DNA from: Ailurus styani
Taxonomy: Eukaryota; Chordata; Mammalia; Carnivora; Ailuridae
Assembly: GCA_002007465.1 (NCBI GenBank)
Contig: LNAC01000110.1
Location: 1,173,106-1,237,105, forward strand
Direction of reading: 5' to 3'
Length of the DNA: 64,000 nucleotides
Notes under the pieces: generated by a model
Seen by the model: only the letters and a program-made list of their open reading frames with translations
What the model was told of the DNA's origin: nothing
Database searches by the model: none
Shown: positions 24,147 to 36,104 of the stretch, one piece after another
Layout: each line of letters opens with the position of its first letter
Position numbering within the stretch: position 1 is the first letter of the stretch
Program-made: the position numbers and the translations under genes

Positions 24147-24591
24147 GTTGAACAAGAAAAAAAATTTATATAAATGGCCAGAGATTCCGAGATTATTAAC
24201 TTCTTATAATTGATTAGAGTGTATGACAAGCTTTCTGATCCATTTATTTTACTTTTATTTTACAGAAACTTTTCTTGACTATGTTCAACCTTAAAAGCAA
24301 GGAAACATTTGTGTAGTTAATATCACTTACAAAATAAGTAGACTATTCACATTTGGTCCAAAAGGATCCATATTAAACAAACTTTTAAAATATCACTAAC
24401 AAAAATTAACTTTTGTATGTGAATATTCATCAGGGAATACATTTATATTTAGCAAATACAAATATTATTATGTGCCATCTTGAATTTAAATACAAACTTC
24501 CAACCCATCCAGAAAGGACTGCAGAATTGCCAATTCATGTAAGTTCTGGTAGCTTTTTAAGAGAAAGATTATTTTTTCTTCTAGAACATAC

Positions 24592-24723
24592 CTGGTCTTT
24601 TGCAAAAACCATTTTTTCATATGGTTCCCCACTGTCTTCCTTATGGTCCAGAGTCTCTAGTTTTTCCTCCAGCCAGGAAACTTGCTCAAGTAGTTTTGCT
24701 TTTGTTCCTTCAGAGGCTGCAAG
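24592..24723 (-). CDS. Internal coding exon of the same coiled-coil protein gene, second of three seen
   Basis: On the minus strand the acceptor reads tgtctttag and the donor reads GACCAG|gtatgttc. The 132 bp between them are open in phase 0 and encode 44 residues, starting LAASEGTKAKLLEQVSWLEE and ending MVFAKDQ. The first half continues the heptad pattern of the previous exon. The second half (around DHKEDSGEPYEK) is a charged, Gly/Pro-containing break that probably interrupts the helix. The exon is a multiple of three with phase-0 ends, so it could be skipped without a frameshift. It is separated from the next exon by an 872-bp intron that holds a strong hairpin. Identity with CCDC192 is tentative. 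Confidence 0.82.
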
Positions 24724-24799
24724 CTAAAGACACTTTTTGTAAGGGCAGGCAAGTACAGTGATTTTTTTTTTTAAAGCTCCTTTTAAAAGTCTAATTTAT

Positions 24800-25890
24800 A
24801 AATATTTTGCATACCACTGATATCTGTTAAACATGAAAATGCCTTCTAGAATATTCCTCATAGCTGAAAAAGATTAGTATAGAGAGATAAGGAAATAATG
24901 TTGATTTTATTTTTAATAAAGATCTTTCGGTGTAAGAGATGAGACTGCATAGTTACAATAGAACGATTTATAGAGCAGCAATCTCAACACTCATCTTTCT
25001 TATGTTTTAACATTGTACTTTATTTGTACAGCTGAAATATGAATTGTGGTTTCTGTATTGTTCTTGGAACTTAACTCTTGGGGGACTACGGCTCTTTAGA
25101 AAGAGCAGGGATTCTGACTGCTTTGAATGTTGACCATATAAGCCGCCGAAGGGAAATGCAGGAATTTCAAGTTAAAGTCTGACTGAAGGCAGATGTATGC
25201 TAAACCATAACCAGAAAATGTCTGCGGATGATGGTCTTTGTTTTACTATTTGTAGATTCCTCTTGAGAATAGGTAGTTTGATAGTGCCTCGTTCCTTAAG
25301 TCCCTTGGAGAGCCCCTGGACTAGCATTTCCTTTCATTCAGACAGCTTATTGTGCATTTTCTCTATAGCTCAGCAACAATTCTGAAAGAGTCTCTGGAAA
25401 GGGACACACACCTTGTATTCATTCCAGTTCCCAGTGTGTCCTTGGAGGCATGAATTATCTTTAAGTATCTCTTTCATATGATTCCAAGTGTTGCTGTGAA
25501 GCCTTCTGTCTCATCTTGAAAAGTACAGCAAGTTTTTAAAAACAATTTAGCAAATGGGGAAGCAGAAGCATGGAGAGGTTGGTCTCCATGGAAGGAAGGT
25601 GGGCACATCACATATATACTGGCATCGATCCAAATCCACTCATCCTCACAATCGTTCACTTAACAGTTATTTGTTTTGTTGGCCTTCTCCACAGCCATTG
25701 CGTTGTGCACTGGAGATTCCGAATGTGCAATGTGGAGGAACAGAGGGGCACATACGTCATGAACTACTGGCTATACCTTTCAGCTCTCAGTGACATGGGA
25801 GACCCGTAGTGCTCCCCACTATGCATTTAACTCTTAAGTACATGATCATTGGGAGATGCAGCCTGGTTTTTCCATGCACCCTTCTATTTA
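24800..25890. other. Intronic DNA without recognisable feature
   Basis: No repeat family or exon assigned; overlapping open stretches at 25474-25809 on both strands have no splice context. Confidence 0.45.
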
Positions 25891-25893
25891 TTC

Positions 25894-26135
25894 CGCAGTG
25901 TAGTGTAATGGCTAAACACACAGCCTCTTGAGTCAGACCCTTGGGGTAAACATCTCACTTTCCTACTTACTATCGGTGGGATTCAGGCAAGTTTCTCAGT
26001 CTCTCTGGGCTTGATTTCCCAATCTGTAAATGGGAATGGAGATGAAAAGAATAGTACTTGCCTCCCAGGTTTGTTTTGAGGATTATAGGAGTTTCTACAA
26101 GGGAGATACTTAGCATAATGCTTGAAACATATCCT
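25894..26135 (+). repeat. MIR SINE
   Basis: Near full length: gtgtagtgtaatggctaaac, cctcttgagtcagaccc, ttcaggcaagtttctcag, ctgtaaatgggaatgg, ttgttttgaggattatagg, agcataatgcttgaaac. Confidence 0.85.
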
Positions 26136-26504
26136 GTACTCATTACCTATTATTGTTATACTTTCTTCAACTTCCTCTAGATTATAGTAAGTATTGATGG
26201 GGGTTTTATTCAAACATTTATTATTTATCAAATTATAAAGCTAAGAATCTGAAGACATCACAGCATTTTTGAGCCAGTTATCCTAAACTCCTAAACTCAA
26301 GTTGTATTCAGTTCACTTACTTCCAGCAACCACTCTGGTGTTCGGGGGAAAAGGCCTCACTAGATCTGGCAATTTTTTCTCTCAAATATAGGTTTTCTCA
26401 GGCTGGCCTATTTCGTTCCCATGTCCTCCCTGACCTGTCATTGATCCAGTCACCATTTGGTTGTCTTTCTTTCCACTTTATCTTCTATTGTTTTCAGGCT
26501 TTTA

Positions 26505-26660
26505 TTCGTTCATTCAACAGATATTCATTTATTCACTCATTTGCTAATATGTTGAACACTTATTATATGTAAAACATTAGAGGTAACACATGAGAGTGAT
26601 ACTGCTTATATGCTCAAAAAACTCACACTTTACCCAGAAAGGCAGACAATTTTAGAATTA
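26505..26660. repeat. L2-like relic
   Basis: ttcattcaacagatattcat, tgttgaacacttattatatg and aaaactcacactttacc fit the ancient L2-type 3' region. Confidence 0.5.
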
Positions 26661-26694
26661 TTATGCAATATAAAAGTATATAGGTGAATGATAA

Positions 26695-26905
26695 TAATGA
26701 CATTAATAATTTACTGGGCGCTAAGTACTTATCAAGCCCTCTGCAGAAGCTTTTGTTTACACTTTTATTTATTTCAATTCTGCTTCATACCCATTTTTCA
26801 GGTAAGGCAATTCAGTAAGTTCAGTCCAGTTGTACAACTTGCCCAAGGACATAGCAAGTAAGTGTTGGAACCCAAGCTTTCAGCTGTGGACACTGGGTCT
26901 TCTTC
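26695..26905 (-). repeat. MIR SINE relic
   Basis: Reverse MIR: actgggcgctaagtacttat, ccatttttcaggtaaggc, aacttgcccaaggacatagc, aagtgttggaacccaagc. Confidence 0.7.
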
Positions 26906-27399
26906 CCTAAATCCAAATTTGACCCCAGCTCCTAAAGCAGGGCCTGAGAATCGTCTTTGCTGCTGATTGGTTCAGGAATCAAGGTCTAAACCAATTAGAG
27001 TCTGGCTTTTCTTTGGTCACAATTATTGTATGAAGAGAAGTGATCTAATTTGGACCCCTCACACTGCACAGGAGGAATTTTGATGATTTGGAGAAGCATT
27101 TTCTCTCACCTACCAGATATGAATGCTAATGTAGTCATCCTATAAACATCCAGGAAACCAGTATATGATGAAGCAACACTCTGATTGGAAGAGAGGACAA
27201 CATTATTGAAATGTTTTATCAAATAATCTTGAAGCATGTCCTACCCTGGACTCACTCAGACTGAGCTAATAAGTTTCCTTATTGTTTAGAAGTGGAATTT
27301 TTTGTTACTTGTTACCATAAGCATTCTATTGGTGCACTGTCGGATTCCAAAGTCCCAAGCTCTTGACCCACAAAATCAAGTCTATGGAACAACAGCTGT

Positions 27400-27640
27400 A
27401 ATTAACATTTATTTGGTAGCTATACCATACCATGAATTCTGCTGGGTGCTGTCTTAACATAAGTTACCTGAGTCCATGGCTCAGAACTCTATAAGGAGTT
27501 TTGTTTTTATTTTTTGTTAATTATCACCATTTTAAAGAATGAGAAACTAGATGCTTTTCGGAGCGAATTAACTTGCCCACAGCTAATAAGAAATTGGATT
27601 TGGGTCTACGTTGGTCTGTCTCTAACTCAGGGTTCCATAT
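27400..27640 (-). repeat. MIR SINE relic
   Basis: Reverse MIR: taacatttatttggtagc, ctgggtgctgtcttaacat, ccattttaaagaatgagaaac, aacttgcccacagctaataag, ttggatttgggtctacg. Confidence 0.65.
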
Positions 27641-27649
27641 TATATCCAA

Positions 27650-29300
27650 ACCCCTAACACTAAAGCTACCTGCACAGATGAGCTCCCCTCATCCCCCCAC
27701 CCCCCACATTAACTACATGACCCTCAGTATTCTTTCTCAGCATGTTTAGCTGTTAACTGAAAGAAATTTATTTTCTTTTATTCTAAGACCTGAGAACTCT
27801 GTCCTAACGTCTTGCTTCTTTTTTTTATAGACATCAATGCCATCTTTTTTCTTTTCCTGTCTGAATGCCCCTTTGACTCAGATATATTTACTTCAAGCTT
27901 AGCTTTTCTCTAAGAAACTTTGACTTGGAGTCAAGAGATCTATGTTTTAGTCTCAGTCCTACAACTCACTGACACTAGGACCTTGGTACCCATACTAGAA
28001 TTTTATGTGCTACTTTGCTCTATTTTTATAGGGTATCTCTCCAGTTACGTGTTCAAACTAGATTATAATTCTCCAGAAGGATGAATGGAGAATTCTGTCA
28101 AAACTTATAAGACATAGTCAAATTGGCTGGGAACAATCTTTTCTAAGATTGTTCTATTTATTAACTTTGTAAACTTAATTCTCATATGTCTGTATCATCA
28201 CCTTACAATAGCAGGATAAAGGAATCTTATCTTTTCTTCCACATATAGATACACTGGGGGCAAGAATCAATAATTTCCTGTTGTATTTTTTTGTTGTATT
28301 CCATTTTATAATGGCGAAACTGTTTATTGGCTTAAGACAATATTTTCTGAGCTCTCTTTGAAAATAGCCCATCAAATAAGATTGATAATCCAAAAAGAGA
28401 GAAGAGAAAAGAGATGGGAGGAAAATGAAATAAAAGTTACACATCAGAGTTCTTTTTTTTTTTTTAATTTAACTGCTGCCTGAAAGATTGTGTCCTATTG
28501 CTGAGTTACAAGATGTTAGTTGCCATTTTGAATTTACTCCCTTGTTTTAATGGAGGTTTGGAGTTTTTAAAGTCTAATTTTCAATTCAGGAAGCCTTTAG
28601 GAATGCTGCCTAAATTCAAATTTAAATTAAGACATAGAAAAAAAAAGGCATCAAAGTAAGTAAGAGGAAATCCAAGGTAGCCCTGCAAGATATCATAATT
28701 GAATTTTAAAACTCTGGGAACTTTGGGCATTGCTTCTTTTTTGTTGCTTTCTTTTCTTTTTTCATAAGAATCACTTGGTTTTACAGAGTAATTGTTTTGG
28801 GGGGCATGGATACAGTTTAGTCCAATTAGTGTCAGTATCTGCTTACATAAAGAGAGTAGAAATACATCTCTTCTTTAAATGACCAATTTTCATGTATCCT
28901 AATTAGCCATTTTCCCTGAAACAGGTTCATGTGGTGTTGAAATGCTAATATTCTACTTCTGAGTCTTTCTGACAGATACCTTTCCCTTCTGCCTGTGGTT
29001 TTAACAAGTTTGAAGGCAAGAGATGACTTAAAAAGTATGAATAATATTTCTCTTAAGAATTATGGAAAACAAAGAGGCAACTTCCATATTATACCTTTAA
29101 GGCTATGTAAATCCATTAAAAAATCAACTTCCAATATTTATCCCAATGTTCCATAAAAGAGCATTATGAAAGTATTGTAGTACAGTTAAAAGTGAAAGAA
29201 AGGTAAATTTTATCCATTGTACAGTTGATTGACAGAGTCAAAGTGTACTGATATATTTTAGAATTGTCTTCAAGATAGTGGTTAAAGCAAAACGACTTGG
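27650..29300. other. Intronic DNA without recognisable feature
   Basis: AT-rich; several poly(T) and poly(A) runs, but no exon or confident repeat. Confidence 0.45.
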
Positions 29301-30000
29301 ACTTCACCAAAGATGGTGGAGTAGGAAACTCCAGGTTCCTTAACCTTCCACTTAAATAGCTATTGAGCTGGAAAGACCTGGTAGAACCAATCATTTCAGA
29401 ACTCTGGAGTCTAGTAGAGCACCTGCAGCATCCTGGTAAGCACTGGATGAAGAAAGAGACTGGCACTCTGTCAGTCCACCTTGCTAACTGCAGAGATAAT
29501 GGAACAGGAGACTTTGATGACCACAAATGAGAAGAAATATAATCTTGGAAAATTAATTTGGAAAAGTGACTAAACAAATACACAACTACAGTCCTCATGA
29601 AGCAACAATAGCAATTCTTGGGGAAAGGTCAGGGAAGAATCTGATTTCCAGCAGAGCAACTGGAATTGCCTGGTCTGAGGAGCAGAAAAGATAAAAGAAT
29701 GAAGAGAAAGGAATGGACTCAAGGGACCTATGGGACACTACAAATCATACTGACATGCACATTATAGGCGCAAATAACTAAAGAAGGTGCAAAAAAACCC
29801 AAAGTGAATCAAAATGGTATACTAGGAAAGATTAAACACAAAAGGCAGCATTGGAGGAATTGAGATGTAAGATTAATAGAAATTAATAATTTCTAAAATT
29901 ATTTTATTAATAAAAGATGTAAGATTTATAGAAAACAAATAGCAAAGTGGCAGAAGTACATACTTCATTATCAGTAGTATTTTAAAAGTAAATGGTTTAG

Positions 30001-30187
30001 GGGCGCCTGGGTGGCTCAGTTGGTTGAGCGTCCTATTCTTGATTCTGGCTCAGGTCATGATCTTGGGGCCATGAGATCAAGCCCACCCAAGTCAGGCTCT
30101 GTGCTCAGTGTGGAGTCTGCTTGTCCCTCCCCTCTACTCTTCACCCTGCTCTCTCTCTCAAGTAAATGACAGCTTTAAAAAATAAAT
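30001..30187 (+). repeat. CAN SINE, sense, with perfect 17-bp target-site duplication
   Basis: Head gggcgcctgggtggctcag, tail of A-rich taaataaa. Flanked by aaaagtaaatggtttag at 29984-30000 and 30188-30204. Inserted in the old L1. Confidence 0.97.
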
Positions 30188-30540
30188 AAAAGTAAATGGT
30201 TTAGATGTACCAATTAAAGGACAGAGAATTGTGGGATGGATGAAAAATTTGATCCAACTCTATGCTGCTTATAAGAAACTAACTTCAGACAAATAGGTGG
30301 AAAGTGAAAAGATGAAAAAAGATATTCCACGCAAAGAGTAGCCAGAAGAGAGCTGGGTGACAGACAAAATAGATGCTAAGTCAAAATTAGTACCAATTAC
30401 AAGGAAGAGTATTATATACTGATAGAAGTGTCAATTCATCAAAATTATAAACCTACATGCACCAAACAGTAGAACCGCCCCCCCAAATATATGAAAAAAA
30501 TTGACAAAATTTAAGGGAGGAATAGTGGCAATAAAAAGTC

Positions 30541-30635
30541 ATAGAATAGTAATAGAATAGAATTGTAATAGAACTGTAGTAGAATAGAATAGAAAAGAAT
30601 AGAATAGAATAGAATAGAACTGTAATAGAATAGAC
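30541..30635. repeat. (TAGAA)n pentanucleotide repeat
   Basis: Imperfect atagaatagaat tract with interspersed ctgtaatag units, within the old L1. Confidence 0.9.
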
Positions 30636-31023
30636 CTCAATACCCAACTCTTAATAATGGATAGAACATCTAGACAGAAGGTCTGTAAGGAAATGGACTT
30701 AGACAACATTTAAAACTAATTAGGCTTAGCAAGCATATATAGGACAAATAAGGAACATCAGCAGAATACACATTCTTTCCAAGTGCACTTGGAACATTCT
30801 CCAGAATACACCATATGCTAGACCTAATGTTAAAAGGATTGAAATGATGCAGAGTACCTTCTCCAACCAGAATGGAATGAAGCTAGAAATCAATAACAAA
30901 AGGAAAACTGGAAACTTTGAAAATGAATGTAAATAAGCAACACATTCTTATAGAATAAATGAGTCAAAGAAGAAATCACAAGAGAAATTAGAAAGTACTT
31001 AGAACAAATGAAAAGAAAAACAC

Positions 31024-31122
31024 AGTCTCCAGGGACTTGATGTGGGACTTGATCCCAGGACTCCGGAATCATGTCCTGAGTCAGAAGCAGATACTTAACC
31101 AACTGAGTCACCCAGGTGCCTG
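31024..31122 (-). repeat. Partial CAN SINE, antisense
   Basis: Only the head half is present: gtgggacttgatcccagg, atcatgtcctgagtcag, actgagtcacccaggtgcc. The A/T-rich tail is missing, so it is truncated. Confidence 0.85.
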
Positions 31123-31264
31123 AAAAAGTGTTGAACTTGAGACAGTGGTGGTTACAAAGTGGTGGTTCCACAACATTGTGAATCCATTCAATGCCCCTGA
31201 ACTGCATCCTTCAAGATGGTTAATTGTACGCTGTATGAATTTCACCTCTATAAAAATACAATGA

Positions 31265-33010
31265 CTTTCTAGTTAGTTGTTAGTGGTCATGAGAATTATT
31301 AGCATCACATCATCTCATGGAATGCTATTAGGAAAAAAAAAATGACAAAATTGGATTGACTGCCTTCATTTTAAATTAATGAACACAAATCTCAGCGTTG
31401 AGTACCACTGCCCTGAAATCAAACTGTCATTCTTTTTTTCTCTTAGTAAAGTGCCTTTCCTCTTTTCTGAGATACTATTATTCTCTATTCTTCCCTCATA
31501 TGTCATTTCTTACTTTCTCTCTCTTCAGAATTCCACTCCCACTCCTCACCCCAAATGACCACCTCATCAATAATTTACTGAAAAAATAGAAGCTGCCAGA
31601 TAGTTACTCCCTCACCTTCCCACCAGCCAATATAAGAACCTCATTGCAGCAAACACTGCTAATTCATTTCCCAACACTTGTTTACCTATTTATCCCTTGC
31701 TACCAGGCACCCAGTTTGGACTTGCTAGTAGCCATGTGTTTGGGGAGCTTGGCCTTGTCCAGTCCCTGGGAATGAATCACAATTAAACTCAGCCAGCAAT
31801 GTTGGTCTCATTCCCAGGTATAAAAGATTATTTTAGGCCTGGGCCTGCATCCAGGAGAGACCTCTGGAGCCCCAGGAAAAGGATTTTACCAGATTTTTTT
31901 TTTTAACACACACAGGAGGAAGTACATCTCTTTTTCTCAGTAGTTTTTGACTGCATGTAATTCTTGAAATCGCTGCACATCTCCTACAAATATGATACAG
32001 GGGATGGTACAGCGAAGGATACAGGTAACACCTGTGTTCTTGGTGACATTCTTGAACCACCGAATTAACCAACTTTGGAACTGCTTCACCTTAAAACGTA
32101 TGCTTCCATGCTGGCCTTATTAAATTACTTTAATTGGATTTCTGTTTTTAAGAGGGGATAGCATCTTTTATTATACAAATGGAGAATATATTCTTCTAGC
32201 AAAGCCCAGCACTTTCAGTAGGCTTTGAATTCCATGTCCTTGATCACAAAGCCTTCAGCCCTGTCATTTCTGCCCCCCCCCCACACCCATCCATTTCTGC
32301 ATTATCTGTCTCTCCCCTTCTGGTTGATTTTGTTTAGCATATAAACATGTTAATAGTAATTCTCATGAACAAAAGATGTTCATTGACAGCCTAAAATAAT
32401 GACTTCTCTTAAAATAATTGCCTACCTACACTGTTGTCACTTTCTTAGAATATTCCCACCCTTTTTTTTTTTAAAGAAAAAAATATTGGCTTATGTAATT
32501 GGGGAGACAGATGTAGATTTTTGTTTCACTTACAACTAGCTCCACAAAGTCAAAAGAAGTCATCATACTCTGTCTCTCTTCACCTCTGTATCTGGGTACG
32601 GCTCCTGGGTATTGGTCTTACTTATTTCCCAGTGCAGACAAGCTTTCTTCACACAGTGGGAAATAAATGTTACCTATAGCCTTCCAGGTTCATGACCGCA
32701 ATAGTAAGACAATTTGTTCTCCAGTAACAAATTGAAAAAAGACTCAATCTGGCCCATCTTAGTTTATATGACCTCCCTGGGATTAGTCTTTATGATCAGG
32801 GAAATGGTATATCATAATTGACTAGAAAAATAATGGACCAGAACCTAAGTCATGTCCTCAATGATCATTTCTTTGACTATGAGTGACAACCACAGAATTA
32901 TTGTAAGATTGGAGCCAGGAAAGACATTTCTCCAGAAAAGGTAGACACAAAAACAGAGGCCAATTAAATTAAAGTCCACCCTGTGGGTATTAAGCACAGT
33001 TATACCGTGG
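31265..33010. other. Intronic DNA without recognisable feature
   Basis: No exon or confident repeat. Includes a nine-C run near 32273 and several T-runs. Confidence 0.45.
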
Positions 33011-33030
33011 TCATAAGAATATGCATTTCC

Positions 33031-33294
33031 ATAATGAAACAAGATGGGATGGGGGGTAGGGAGGGAAAAATAATGAAACAAGATGGGATGGGGAAGGAGA
33101 CAAACCATAAGAGACTCCTAATCTCACAAAACAAACTGAGGGTTACTGGGGGGTGGGAGGGTAGGGATAGGGTGGATGGGTTATGGACATTGGGGAGGGT
33201 TTGTGCTTTGGTGAATGCTGTGAAAGATGTAAGCCTGATGATTCAAAGACCTGTACCCCTTGGGCAAAGAATAAAAATAAAATTAAAAAAAAAA
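33031..33294 (+). mobile_element. 264-bp 5'-truncated young L1 insertion with target-site duplication
   Basis: Consists only of the carnivore L1 3' UTR (caaaccataagagactccta, ggtgggagggtagggatag, gtgaatgctgtgaaagatg, ctgtaccccttgggc) and a poly(A) tail. Flanked by the perfect 16-bp repeat aagaatatgcatttcc at 33015-33030 and 33295-33310. Its 5' end has a short internal duplication of taatgaaacaagatggga. Confidence 0.97.
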
Positions 33295-33310
33295 AAGAAT
33301 ATGCATTTCC

Positions 33311-34160
33311 CACAATGCTCCAGCATGGTAGGATGTGTCTATTGTCCATGAATCCACAAATGCACTCACCCCTCCCCAAAAGGAGATAACCAGGAGTTAT
33401 ATCAAGTTACCACATCTAGTTCCACATGTAGATCTCCAAATTATGAGTATGCCACCCTGAGTCACATGTAGATGAGATTCATCATGATATAATGCCTAAG
33501 GATTAAATAAAAAATATACCCTCCCTAAAAACAGGACAGTCATAATATAATTCTCCTTTTAAAAAAATGGAGAAAGGAAAATAGCATACAGTTGTCACTG
33601 GCCATTGTAAATACCACATTGTATTGGCCAGTGATAACAAGGCTGGTCCTGACTGCGCAGTGAGTGACATTTCTGATGTGTTTGAGTCTGCTTCTAACCT
33701 CTGGGAACCTTCTTTGTCCTTTTCTTCCATGGCCACTATCAAGAAAAAAGCTAGAGCGTATTCCTTTGGTTGGGGGGGGGTGTACTGAGTTCAAGTTTCA
33801 GGTGTGCCACCAATTCCTCTTTTTGTCAGAACCATTTTGGTTATATTACAGAAATCCAGTGCAAACTGGTTTAAAGAGAGAATTAGCTGAGTTTTTTTAA
33901 ACTAGGAAGTAAAGACACTTCTATGTCCCGAGTTTTAAATCAGATTCTCAGAATTCTCTCACTTCATCATCCTTGGTGTGCCCCCTCTTGCTCTCTCTCT
34001 GACTCTCTCAAACTATAGGAAAAAATTTCCCAGCCACTGGGAAAAGGACAGTCCTAAATTTTATTTCTCTTCCAATCTCTCTTCAATTGCCTTCTGCCCT
34101 CCACCAATCTACTGACACTGATCATATCAACGTTGCTTATGAGCCTCATTTTATCAAACA
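33311..34160. other. Intronic DNA without recognisable feature
   Basis: Nothing assignable; short overlapping open stretches on both strands at 33503-33900 look accidental. A CT-rich patch lies near 33985. Confidence 0.45.
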
Positions 34161-34171
34161 TAATGGACAAG

Positions 34172-34369
34172 GTTTTTTTTTTTAAAAGATTTTATTTATT
34201 TATTTGACACAGAGAGATCACAAGTAGGTGGAGAAGGAGGCAGAGAGAGAGGAGGAAGCAGGTTCCCTGCTGAGCAGGGAGCCCGATGTGGGGCTTGACT
34301 CAAGGACCCTGAGATCATGACCTGAGCCAAAGGCAGAGGCTTTAACCCACTGAGCCACCCAGGCGCCCC
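34172..34369 (-). repeat. CAN SINE, antisense
   Basis: T-run, aagattttatttatttattt, gatcatgacctgagcc, actgagccacccaggcgccc. Flanked by the near-identical aatggacaag (34162-34171) and aatggataag (34370-34379). Confidence 0.96.
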
Positions 34370-34379
34370 AATGGATAAG

Positions 34380-35445
34380 TTTCTTGTCAGCTCATTCAAC
34401 CTCCCAGTAAAATGTTATAAATCCGAGTCCTCCATGCCTCTTAAAACACTCTCATGGTTCTCTGGATTTCTTCTTGATTCTCAGTTTCCTTGGCTACATT
34501 TTTTTTTTCTTCCAGTTCTCTAAATATTGAAACCTAAGAGTTGGGTCTTGGGCTCAACCCTCTCCCTTACATATGCTCATTCTCCAGCTGATCTCATTCG
34601 GTGCCATAACGTAAACATGTTGGTTACTCCCATTTTTTTAATGTATAGCCACTTAGCTTCAGGCTAATATATATGTATACCCAACTTAATATTGTCACTT
34701 GAATGTATACAAGGCAGCTGAAAAGTAATATATTCAAAATGGACACCTCATATTTTATACGTTCCTCAGACTTCCCTCTCATAATAAATGGAATGACCTA
34801 CACAGTATGTGTAAGCCACAAATATATTTAAAACTTCTCTTTCTCTCATCATCCACCCAATCCGTCACAGAGTAGAATTATGAAAACCACCCCATTAATT
34901 AATGAGAATTTTCACGTTTATCTCCTCTCATTGTCTTTTCTCGTAGAACTCCCACACAACCCACATACATACACATCACAAATAATACTGCAAGAAAGGT
35001 TTCCGGTGTCACTCAACAGCAAAATGAGTCTTGACAAACCTTGTAAAGCTTATACTACAGAGAAAGGAGTGATTTCATTTAAAAACAAAGGTTTTCCTTG
35101 AGCAAAATGCTCTGAAAGCTGATTTGGACTAGTACTGAAAACTATGAAATATTTTGGAAATACATAACGGAGGTAAGCACTTTAAAAATTACTTATTCCA
35201 CCTGTGGAATGGGCAGGCACCCCTCTGCCTGAGGATACATTTAGTTCACAGACCTTGCTTTGTCTCGTTTCACTTTTACAGCTGAAAACAAACAACACAT
35301 CCCTCATCCTACCTCTGTCCTAGACAAAACGGACTTTTACATTTATTAATATTTCTGCCTTTAAAAAGTTATTTCTAGCCATTTCTAAGTTAATGCACAT
35401 CTTAAAATAGACCTCTGAAGGCCTATAATTTGGAAGCATAGTTAC
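34380..35445. other. Intronic DNA without recognisable feature
   Basis: AT-rich; no exon or confident repeat seen. Confidence 0.45.
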
Positions 35446-35448
35446 CCC

Positions 35449-36102
35449 TGTATTAGTTTGCTAAGGTTGCTATAAAACTGGGGTCACCTGGATGTCTCAG
35501 TCAGTTAAGCGGCTGCCTTCAGCTCAGGTCATGATCCTGGGTCCTGGGATCGAGTCCCACATCAGGCTCCTTGCTGTGCGGGGAGCCTGCTTCTCCCTCT
35601 GCCTACCGCTCCCCCTGCTTATGCTCTCTCTCTCTCTGTCAAATAAATTTAAAAAAAAAAGTACCACAAACTATATGACTTAAACATCATAAATTTGTGT
35701 GTCACATTTCTGGAGGCTAGAAGTCCAGGATCAAAAAGTTGGTAGGGTGATTGCTTCTATGAGGTGTGAAGAATCTCTTCTATACCTCTCCTCTGGCTTT
35801 TGGTGATTTGCTGGCAATCTTTGACATTCCCTGTCTTGCAGATGCATCACCCTGGTCTCTGCCTTTTTGTCTTCATGTGACTTTCTCTCTGTATGTCTAT
35901 GTTTAGGTATCTACTTTTCATAAGGACACTAGCTATGTTGGATTGGGGCCCATCTTACTCCACTATGTCCTCATCTTAACAAATTACATCTGCAGCAACC
36001 CCATTTCCAAAAAAAAAAAAAAAAAAAAAGTCACGTTCCAAGGTCCTGGGAGTTAGAACTTCAACATTTGAATTTGGAGGGGGCACAGTTCAACCCATAA
36101 CA
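35449..36102 (-). repeat. MLT1-type MaLR LTR, antisense, with a SINE inserted
   Basis: Starts tgtattagtttgctaaggtt and, after the SINE, continues accacaaactatatgactta, ttctggaggctagaagtcc, cataaggacactagctatg, acatctgcagcaacccc. It ends acagttcaacccataaca. This is the reverse complement of an MLT1 LTR. A run of about 21 A lies at 36009-36029. Confidence 0.8.
35480..35660 (+). repeat. CAN SINE, sense, inside the MLT1 LTR
   Basis: gggtcacctggatgtctcag head (diverged), gggatcgagtcccacatcag, CT-rich middle, tail caaataaatttaaaaa. Confidence 0.93.
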
Positions 36103-36104
36103 CC

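Larger units (their letters stand above)
23720..24591 (-). other. 872-bp intron of the coiled-coil gene
   Basis: Bounded by the donor gtatgttc and acceptor ccccttttcag on the minus strand. Its only notable content is the inverted repeat at 24036-24146 with an AT-rich loop. Confidence 0.72.
29305..31260 (+). mobile_element. Old L1 LINE, sense, internally deleted and interrupted
   Basis: Starts like an L1 5' end (accaaagatggtggagtagg) and continues with an ORF1-leader type segment (agggacctatgggacactac). ORF2-type segments follow (gatattccacgcaaagagt, aaacctacatgcaccaaac, aatacacattctttccaag, ctggaacattctccagaa-like, gaatgaagctagaaatcaa). It ends with an old L1 3' end (acattgtgaatccattcaatg, gatggttaattgtacg, atttcacctctataaaaata). 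Much of ORF2 is missing and no ORF is intact. Two SINEs and a pentanucleotide repeat lie inside. Confidence 0.75.
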
